Shown here: one piece after another, positions 6,134 through 10,870 of the stretch | Position numbering within the stretch: the stretch's first letter is position 1 | How the letters are laid out: every line of letters begins with the position of its first letter | Source of the DNA: Alphaproteobacteria bacterium HGW-Alphaproteobacteria-13 | Lineage (GTDB): Bacteria; Pseudomonadota; Alphaproteobacteria; Sphingomonadales; Sphingomonadaceae | DNA: 10,870 bases | Assembly (NCBI GenBank): GCA_002842935.1 | Contig: PHEM01000079.1 | Location: 1 to 10,870 of the forward strand | Direction: 5' to 3' | Translations under genes and position numbers: made by a program | Notes under the pieces: model-generated | Database searches by the model: none | What the model was told of the DNA's origin: nothing | The model's input: the letters and a program-made list of their open reading frames with translations, nothing else

Positions 6134-7635
6134 TGATCCACCTTCGTGATCGACGCGATGCGTGGTCCGGCCTCGCTCTGCGTAAAGGTGAAGCGAACGT
6201 GGTCGCCACGTTTCAGTCCGCGTAGCTGCGCGCTGCCCTCAACGGCGAATGCCATTGTCATTGCCGGCCAATCGAGTCGCGGTACCGGTCCATGCCTAAG
6301 CGTGATTGAGCGCTCACCGATCTTCTCGATCGTCCCCGTTGCGCTAAGGGTCGCGTTACCGGCACCTTGAGTGCGCGCGCCGCCGCCACTGCCTGTGTCC
6401 CCGCTAGCCGCGTCGACTGGCCGGATATCGAGGCCAGTCAGGCTGGCTTCGGAATCGAGCAGGAATTGCCCGGAAGTTACCACTTCCTCGCCGGGGGCGA
6501 GTCCGGCGAGAACCTCGGTCCGACCGTTCGCTTCCCGGCCGATCCGAACCTCCGCCGGCGCAAATCCCCCGGCATCCTGCTTCAGCATGACGATAGTGCG
6601 CCGGCCGGTACGGATTACCGCCTCCGACGGGATCAGCAGCGCTTCGCGCCGTTCGGGTAGGAGCGTGACCTGCGCAAACATCCCCGGTTTCAGCCGCCCG
6701 CCGGGGTTGGAGAGTTCCGCGCGAACGGTGATCGTCCGGCTCGCAGCCTGCGCGGTCGCCAAGATGGCGACAATACGGCCGCTGAAGCGGTCTTCTGGAA
6801 AGGCGGTCAGGCTCGCTTCGATTGGCTGGCCAACCCTCACGGAGCTAGCATGCGCCTCCGGAACATTGGCCTCGAGCCAGATGGGTGAGAACCCGCTGAT
6901 CTCGGCCAGCGTCTGGCCCGAGGCGACCGTCATTCCCGAGCGCACTCCCAACGCGGTGATTGCACCGCTGATAGGAGCTGTAACCGTAATAGTGGAATGA
7001 GGGCGTCCGCTGCGCGCGACCGAAGAAATCAGGGAGTCGGACATGCCCTGCAACCGCATCCGTTCACGCGCTGCCGCAGCAAGTTCGCTGTTCCCGGTGC
7101 GGGCCACTGCGAGGTATTCCTCCTGGGCTCCGCCCCATTCGGGAACGAGAATGTCGGCGATAGGGGCACCGCGGGCCACGACATCATCAGGAGCGCGGCC
7201 ATAAGTGCGTTGAACATATCCCCCCGCACGTGGCTGCACGATGGCGACATCACGGCCGTTATAGGCAAGCACCCCGGTGACCGTGATTTCCGGTTCAAGG
7301 ACGCCATATTCGGCAGCCGAAGTGCGAATGCCAAAGTTCTGGACCAGTCCCGGATCGATGCGCACACCGGTCGATGCTTCCTCTCCAGCGCATTTGGGCA
7401 CCAGTTGCATGTCCATGAACGGTGATTTGCCGGGCTCGTTGAAATGCTGACCGGGCACCATCGGATCGTACCAGTACAGCACGTCCTCGCAATCAGCGCT
7501 TACGGCAACAGTGGAATCGCCCTGCGTTCCCAGTCGCGCAATTCCGTATCCGGCAGCAAAGGTCGTCAGGACGATAACGCCGGTGACCATCCACGATTTG
7601 TGACGCGGGGTGAGCCTGCTCCACGCATTTGTCAT
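6130..7635 (-). CDS. cusB: Periplasmic adaptor (CusB-like) with HMBD and fused CusF domain
   Basis: This 501-residue membrane fusion protein links the pump to the outer-membrane channel. It has an N-terminal anchor helix (about 15-34). A small heavy-metal-binding domain follows at 49-82, with C49, YWYDPMVPG, M59, FMDMQLVPKC and C82. The hairpin/barrel adaptor core lies at about 95-405 (ITVTGVLAYNGRDVAIVQPRAGGYV, then TAPISGAITALGV and IWLEANVPE). A Gly/Ser-rich linker (about 408-428) leads to a C-terminal CusF-like domain (about 430-500) with ligands H448, W456, M459 and M461. The core adaptor of E. coli CusB is shorter and lacks both extra metal domains. This protein therefore carries its own metal chaperone, which could feed the pump directly (inference). 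The ATG is preceded by GGAGG and overlaps the cusC stop by 4 bases. Confidence 0.95.
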   Translation of the reverse strand: MTNAWSRLTPRHKSWMVTGVIVLTTFAAGYGIARLGTQGDSTVAVSADCEDVLYWYDPMVPGQHFNEPGKSPFMDMQLVPKCAGEEASTGVRIDPGLVQNFGIRTSAAEYGVLEPEITVTGVLAYNGRDVAIVQPRAGGYVQRTYGRAPDDVVARGAPIADILVPEWGGAQEEYLAVARTGNSELAAAARERMRLQGMSDSLISSVARSGRPHSTITVTAPISGAITALGVRSGMTVASGQTLAEISGFSPIWLEANVPEAHASSVRVGQPIEASLTAFPEDRFSGRIVAILATAQAASRTITVRAELSNPGGRLKPGMFAQVTLLPERREALLIPSEAVIRTGRRTIVMLKQDAGGFAPAEVRIGREANGRTEVLAGLAPGEEVVTSGQFLLDSEASLTGLDIRPVDAASGDTGSGGGARTQGAGNATLSATGTIEKIGERSITLRHGPVPRLDWPAMTMAFAVEGSAQLRGLKRGDHVRFTFTQSEAGPRIASITKVDQ

Positions 7636-8858
7636 TGAACATCCTCCGTGTAAGCCAGGCGGAGCCTCGTGGCGGCTGCCACGGTGGCCTCCTCACGCCT
7701 CAGGATTTCGATATCGAGGAGTGCCAACGCCTTGATCGCCGCGATGACGTCGATCAGGTCGGCACGTCCGGCGGCATAGCTGGCAGTTTCGAGGGATACC
7801 CTGTCCCTGGCCAATGGCAGCAGTTCCTCGCGTGCCCTCTGCCATTGGCGAAAAGCGCTTCGCCAAACGGCAAGATCGGCTTCGAACCGAGCGTTCAGAG
7901 CTCGCATCCGGTCTTCGCGATTGGCGATTGCGGCCTGGGCTTCTGCGTCCGCGGCAGCAATCAGCGGTTGCTGGCGATGCTTGCCGAAGAGGGGAAGCGT
8001 TATGCTCCCCATGACAGTGAACATATCGCCGTACTGGCGTTCGCGAACCCCGTAGCTGGCACTCACTCCGAAATCGGGCCGGTTGTCGGACCGGGCGAGA
8101 TCGACCCTTGCCTGCATCTCGCGTAACTGGGCACCCGCAAGCAGGATCTCTGGATGGTTCGCTAGACTTCGCCGTAATTCTTCGGGATCGATTTCGGCGG
8201 AAGGAGGTTCGCCTGCCGCGACCGCATCGGTTTCATCGATATATCGTGCAAGCTGCGCCTGCGCCGCCGCCTCGTCGGCTTCGATGGCAGTTCGTGCGTC
8301 CTCGATCTCGAGAACAGCGCGGCGAACCTCGAGACTTTCAGCGGGGCGCGCCGAGCCCGATGAGACCGCGCTGCGGGAGACAGGGACAAGTTCGTAAACC
8401 TGATCGAGCGCAGTATCCGCGACCACCAGCCTACGCTGGGCATAGGCCAGCCGAACCCAGGATTCGCCTGCCCCCAGTCGCGCCAGATATCGGGTACGGG
8501 CAAGTTCGGCGCTGGCAGTTTCGATATCGGCAGTGGCGATACCGGCCCTTGCGCGCCTCTCCGCAAGATTGGGTATCTGTTGTTCGATCCCGACCTCGAG
8601 CATGGTCATCATTGTCGGGTCCAGGAGATCGGGGCCGGTAACGGGAAGATTGCGGATGCCCGCGCGCAGTGTCGGATCGGGCAGTTCGTCGGCAGCATCG
8701 GCGGCGCTGCGACGCGCATCGAGTTGCAGTTCGCGCGATCTTACTTGCGGCTGTCCCAGAACAGCGCCGCGCAAGGCTTCGTCGTAGCTGACCGGCCGGG
8801 CCAATACCGGCGACATGCCCGACATCAAAGCCCCGCAGAATGCGAGGAAATACCTCAT
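7632..8858 (-). CDS. cusC: Outer-membrane efflux channel (CusC/TolC family)
   Basis: This 408-residue outer membrane efflux protein is the exit duct of the three-part pump. A Sec signal peptide covers residues 1-20 with cleavage after VLA, so the channel is not lipid-anchored, unlike E. coli CusC. Two tandem OEP repeats follow, with long coiled-coil helices rich in Ala and Arg (for example AARRSAADAADELPDP, then ETASYAAGRADLIDVIAA near the end). The PDPTLRAGIRN segment and the late DLIDVIAAIKALALLDIEIL helix are typical of metal-type CusC/CzcC proteins. The length is slightly below the usual 420-470. AGGA lies 8 bases before the ATG. The stop overlaps the cusB start as ATGA, so coupling of all three pump genes is strong. 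Confidence 0.94.
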   Translation of the reverse strand: MRYFLAFCGALMSGMSPVLARPVSYDEALRGAVLGQPQVRSRELQLDARRSAADAADELPDPTLRAGIRNLPVTGPDLLDPTMMTMLEVGIEQQIPNLAERRARAGIATADIETASAELARTRYLARLGAGESWVRLAYAQRRLVVADTALDQVYELVPVSRSAVSSGSARPAESLEVRRAVLEIEDARTAIEADEAAAQAQLARYIDETDAVAAGEPPSAEIDPEELRRSLANHPEILLAGAQLREMQARVDLARSDNRPDFGVSASYGVRERQYGDMFTVMGSITLPLFGKHRQQPLIAAADAEAQAAIANREDRMRALNARFEADLAVWRSAFRQWQRAREELLPLARDRVSLETASYAAGRADLIDVIAAIKALALLDIEILRREEATVAAATRLRLAYTEDVQ

Positions 8859-8914
8859 GTCTGAATTCCTGGCTCGCCGTTAGCGGCCCTGCCGCCACGG
8901 CTTCGCACTCCAGG

Positions 8915-8934
8915 CCAGCACGAAGCTTTGCTGG
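8915..8934. repeat. Inverted repeat upstream of cusC
   Basis: CCAGCA (8915-8920) and TGCTGG (8929-8934) form a perfect 6-bp dyad around an 8-base loop, and outer CTCCAG/CTGGAG arms overlap it. It lies in the 113-base gap between the small secreted-protein gene and cusC. No T run follows on either strand. It could limit read-through or stabilise mRNA ends between the first cistron and the pump genes. The stem is short, so chance is possible in GC-rich DNA. Confidence 0.3.
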
Positions 8935-8971
8935 AGTCGGGGAGCACGGGCAGCGCCCGCACTAGCGAAGA

Positions 8972-9337
8972 TCAGGAAATTGTTTCTGGAGGGGGTGGTT
9001 CAGGTGCGGACGACGAACCCGGGAGCCAGTCCTTGCCCGATGCCTGGTAGAGAGGCCGATGGAACTGAAGAGCGACCGAACCGGCCGTTGTATCCGACAT
9101 GAACAGCGGGGGGATGCAGTTCATCGCGACAAGGCAGTCGAGCGTCTTGTTCTTGCAAGGCCCGCTGTCATCGGGAACCTGATCCTGCATGCTCATCTGA
9201 CCGGGAGCCGATTGGTGCATTTCCGCGCAATCCATTTCGGCCACCTGGAGTTGCGGGACTGCAGCCGCATGCGCGGCGACCTGCACGAACAGGCCGAAGC
9301 TCATGCACAATACGGCAAAGGCGCGCAGGATGGTCAC
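8972..9337 (-). CDS. Small secreted Cys/Met protein, first gene before cusC
   Basis: This 121-residue protein has a clear signal peptide (MTILRAFAVLCMSFGLFVQVAAHAAA, cleavage near 24-26), so it is periplasmic. The mature region contains a metal-ligand-like cluster EMDCAEMHQ (M35, C37, M40, H41), M48 and M50, and then C61, C68 and C74 spaced as C-X6-C-X5-C. The C-terminus is a proline-rich tail (SSAPEPPPPETIS). I do not recognise a named domain. Its position directly upstream of a Cu/Ag efflux operon, on the same strand, suggests copper or silver binding in the periplasm (inference). The start is GTG with a poor ribosome site (GAAG 4 bases upstream). An upstream in-frame TAG limits extension, so the GTG is the best choice. 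Confidence 0.7.
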   Translation of the reverse strand: MTILRAFAVLCMSFGLFVQVAAHAAAVPQLQVAEMDCAEMHQSAPGQMSMQDQVPDDSGPCKNKTLDCLVAMNCIPPLFMSDTTAGSVALQFHRPLYQASGKDWLPGSSSAPEPPPPETIS

Positions 9338-9372
9338 CAGGCTTCGATACCCGTAGCCGCGAATGCGATCAA

Positions 9373-9393
9373 GCTGGCATACCTATTGCCAGC
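9373..9393. promoter_or_regulatory. Dyad GCTGGCA-N7-TGCCAGC upstream of the efflux operon
   Basis: A perfect 7+7 inverted repeat with a 7-base centre (tacctat on the + strand) lies 35 bases upstream of the small secreted-protein GTG and just after the methyltransferase stop. On the - strand it would reach 9 pairs with one G-U. After the stem comes TTGATC and no T run, so it is a poor terminator. Because it is the only dyad ahead of the - strand operon, it is a candidate operator for an unseen copper-responsive regulator. Confidence 0.4.
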
Positions 9394-9411
9394 CTTTTGT
9401 TCGTCGTGCTC

Positions 9412-10032
9412 TCATGATCGTTTTCTAAATACGCACCAGACAAAAGCCTGTCTGTCGCCCCACGGGGTAACGTGCTCTTCGCGCCAGTCCTCCAGCAATT
9501 CAAAGCTGTCGCCGAGTTCCGCCTGCAAACCTTCCGCGTCGTAGCGTACGACAGGCAGACCGCTGCATTTTTCCGGACCGTCAGGGGCAAAGGTTGCCAT
9601 GATGACCAATCCTCCCGGTAAGAGACCCTGCGCAAGTGCAGCCTTGTATGCTGAGCGCTGGGCCGGCTCCGTCAGAAAATGAAAAACAGCCCGATCATGC
9701 CAGACGTCATAGCTGCGGGGTGGCGTCCACTGCGTGATATCCGCACGAATCCACACGATCTGTTCGCCACGATCACCCAGTCGCAAACGGGCCGCATCAA
9801 GTGACGACTGCGCTAGATCGAGTACAGAAAGATCCTCCCAGCCACGGTCAAGCAGATGGTCGACAAGCGAAGACGCTCCTCCACCTACGTCAATGAGTGC
9901 ATCCGTGGGCCGCGCACCGAAGCGATCAAGGGCTGCGAGAGACAGTGTGGGCTTCTCCTGATACCAGCTAACCCCATTGCTACCTTTTTGCCGGTAGACC
10001 CGGTTCCAATGTGCCTCCATGTCGCTGCTCAC
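9412..10032 (-). CDS. Class I SAM-dependent methyltransferase
   Basis: This 206-residue cytosolic protein has the Rossmann-like methyltransferase fold. Motif I is at 46-55 (LIDVGGGASS) and binds S-adenosylmethionine. D72 in SVLDLA is the acidic end of strand 2. RADIT (about 96-100) and VWHDRAVFHFL (110-120) mark the following strands, and LLPGGLVIMATF (137-148) is strand 5. The WYQ..PTLS segment near residues 23-32 and CSGLPVVRYDAE (156-167) mark a widespread family whose substrate is unknown; members are often found near metal or tellurite resistance genes. The start is GTG with GGAGG 7 bases upstream; an in-frame ATG four codons later has a weaker site. It lies 74 bases from both the preceding merR remnant and the following operon, all on the same strand. 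Confidence 0.88.
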   Translation of the reverse strand: MSSDMEAHWNRVYRQKGSNGVSWYQEKPTLSLAALDRFGARPTDALIDVGGGASSLVDHLLDRGWEDLSVLDLAQSSLDAARLRLGDRGEQIVWIRADITQWTPPRSYDVWHDRAVFHFLTEPAQRSAYKAALAQGLLPGGLVIMATFAPDGPEKCSGLPVVRYDAEGLQAELGDSFELLEDWREEHVTPWGDRQAFVWCVFRKRS

Positions 10033-10106
10033 CGTTCACCCTCCTCGCCGACGGACTAGCAAATAGGGCAACTCAAGCGAACCGAATGAGCGCGGCCTCA
10101 CTCGCG

Positions 10107-10499
10107 CTATCCTTGCTGTCCGAGAGCTTCAATTATCAGACAGTCTTCAATAGAGCCTTGCTCACATTTCGACAGCAATCGGGCGAGTTCGTTGCGAAGC
10201 GACGAAAGCTCCGCGATCTTGCGGTCAACGTCGGCAAGATGCGCACGAGCCAACTCGTCTACTGCGACGCACGATCGGGAGCGGTCGTCTGCTAAATCCA
10301 GTAGCTCACGCACCTACGCCATCGAGAATCCCAGATCGCGCGCGGCACGGATGAATTTGAGCAATGCCAGATCATTCTTTCCGTAGTCGCGATAGTTGCT
10401 CGCAGTGCGAGCCGGCCGCTTTAGAATGCCCTCGCGTTCGTAGAAGCGAATTGTCTCCGCACTCACGCCCGTTGCGCGAGCAAGTTCTCCGATCCTCAT
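10107..10499 (-). pseudogene. MerR-family metal regulator broken by an in-frame TAG
   Basis: Translating from ATG 10499 gives a 130-residue MerR-type protein with one internal TAG at codon 62. Before it lies an intact winged-helix DNA-binding part (MRIGELARATGVSAETIRFY, then EREGILKRPARTASNYRDYG). After it the same frame continues through a dimerisation helix and metal loop to TAG at 10107-10109. The break reads GFSMA-stop-VRELLDL, where relatives commonly have Q, so a single CAG to TAG change explains it. C77 together with C112 and C120 (C-X7-C) gives the pattern of divalent-metal sensors; CueR has Ser at 77 instead. Function is probably lost unless the stop is suppressed or is a sequencing error. 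It faces away from the truncated transporter gene it would have controlled. Confidence 0.85.
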
Positions 10500-10524
10500 C
10501 GTGTTGGTCCTGACCGTCGCCCTC

Positions 10525-10555
10525 TTGACCTTGTAGTTCCTACAAGGTTCATAGT
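10525..10555 (+). promoter_or_regulatory. MerR-type operator/promoter
   Basis: TTGACC (-35, 10525-10530) and CATAGT (-10, 10550-10555) are separated by 19 bases, longer than the usual 17 and characteristic of MerR-activated promoters. A perfect dyad fills the spacer: ACCTTGTAG (10528-10536), TTC, CTACAAGGT (10540-10548). The half-sites resemble those of ZntR/PbrR/CadR-type regulators. It sits between the regulator (left, - strand) and the transporter (right, + strand). The site looks undamaged although both flanking genes are broken. Confidence 0.85.
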
Positions 10556-10630
10556 GTGCAATCAATCAACGGAGACGACAGCGACCGGCATCGGCCATCC
10601 CATTCGTTCCGTCGTAATTAGAGGGTTCAA

Positions 10631-10771
10631 ATGGCTGATGACTGCTGCTCGAAGAAGAGCGAAGCGATCGCTGAGATGGCGACAAAACGGGATCAGCGTC
10701 GCGTTCTCATTATTGTAATGGCGATCAATTTCGCGATGTTCATCGTCGAGTTTTCAGGTGGGGTGGTCGCG
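10631..10771 (+). pseudogene. Cation diffusion facilitator (CDF) transporter, N-terminal fragment
   Basis: The frame starts at ATG 10631 with GAGGG 5 bases upstream and downstream of the MerR-type promoter. About 47 codons match the N-terminus of a CDF heavy-metal/proton antiporter. They comprise a Cys-containing head (MADDCCSKKSE), a basic stretch (TKRDQRR) and the start of transmembrane helix 1 (VLIIVMAINFAMFIVEFSGGVVA). An intact CDF would continue with the remaining five helices and the metal site; all are missing. From about 10772 the reading frame passes without a stop into istB sequence. The transporter is therefore non-functional. Its expected substrates would be Zn, Cd, Co or Pb. Confidence 0.75.
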
Positions 10772-10870
10772 CTGGTGACACGCCTCGAAGAGGAGACCCG
10801 GATCGGCAAAGGCGGGACCCTGGCGGCGCAGCTGTCGCGGCTCGACCTGATCGTGCTCGACGAGCTCGGT
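10772..10870 (+). mobile_element. istB: IS21-family IstB ATPase, internal fragment, runs off the window
   Basis: About 33 codons read LVTRLEEETRIGKGGTLAAQ and then LSRLDLIVLDELG, the segment between Walker A and Walker B of IstB-type AAA+ helper proteins. LDLIVLDELG is the Walker B strand. The N-terminal portion including Walker A is absent, as are istA and the IS left end. The frame is continuous with the upstream CDF fragment. The element reads in the same direction as the IS terminus at the left edge, so the two may be copies of one element in direct orientation. It is truncated by the window edge. Confidence 0.8.

Noticed and set aside
10314..10316. TAG in merR as a recoded sense codon (pyrrolysine)
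   Set aside because: Pyrrolysine decoding is not known in this kind of organism and relatives commonly have Gln here, so a nonsense mutation or sequence error is simpler.
10107..10499. Mercury resistance regulator (merR of a mer operon)
   Set aside because: No merT, merP or merA nearby; the divergent target is a CDF transporter and the Cys pattern (77, 112, 120) fits ZntR/CadR-type sensors better.

Overview
This window looks like a metal-resistance island from an alphaproteobacterium. The order Sphingomonadales (an erythrobacter- or sphingomonad-like host) is my best guess. The guess rests on codon use, moderately high GC and the style of the small lipoproteins, and I could not test it against a database. 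IS21-family sequence lies at both edges: an element terminus at about 1-98 on the left, and an internal istB fragment from about 10772 to the end on the right. Both read in the same direction.

Left block (+ strand, 99-2505). First comes the C-terminal stub of a broken membrane protein. A tightly packed run of five small genes follows: a two-helix ion-channel-like protein whose natural start appears to be ATA, a membrane-anchored DUF305 protein, a lipoprotein of unknown function, a 94-aa protein of unknown function and a DUF302 protein. DUF305 and DUF302 are both commonly found near copper and other metal genes. The set reads as one transcription unit with two inverted repeats in its only sizeable gap (1764-1831).

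Central block (- strand, 2604-9337). This is a complete copper/silver RND efflux operon of the Cus type, transcribed right to left: a small secreted Cys/Met-containing protein, the outer-membrane channel (CusC-like), the periplasmic adaptor (CusB-like, with an N-terminal metal-binding domain and a fused C-terminal CusF domain), the RND pump (CusA-like) and a second CusF-like domain carried on a lipoprotein. CusC/CusB and CusB/CusA overlap by ATGA, and CusA/CusF overlap by 22 bases. The pump carries Met573, Met623 and Met672 and the membrane Met residues of the Cu(I)/Ag(I) relay at the same numbers as I recall for E. coli CusA. No copper-sensing regulator for this operon is visible.

The two main blocks converge at 2506-2603, a 98-base gap where I see no convincing terminator.

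Right block (9412-10870). A SAM-dependent methyltransferase (- strand) is followed by a decayed regulator/efflux pair. The merR-type regulator is interrupted by one in-frame TAG, while its divergent operator-promoter is textbook: a 9+9 dyad inside a 19-bp spacer. The target gene, a cation diffusion facilitator, survives for only about 47 codons and then runs, still in frame, into the middle of istB. The regulator has Cys77, Cys112 and Cys120, which suggests a divalent-metal sensor, so this pair was probably for Zn/Cd/Co/Pb and not copper. The active function left in the window is copper/silver export plus the accessory + strand genes.
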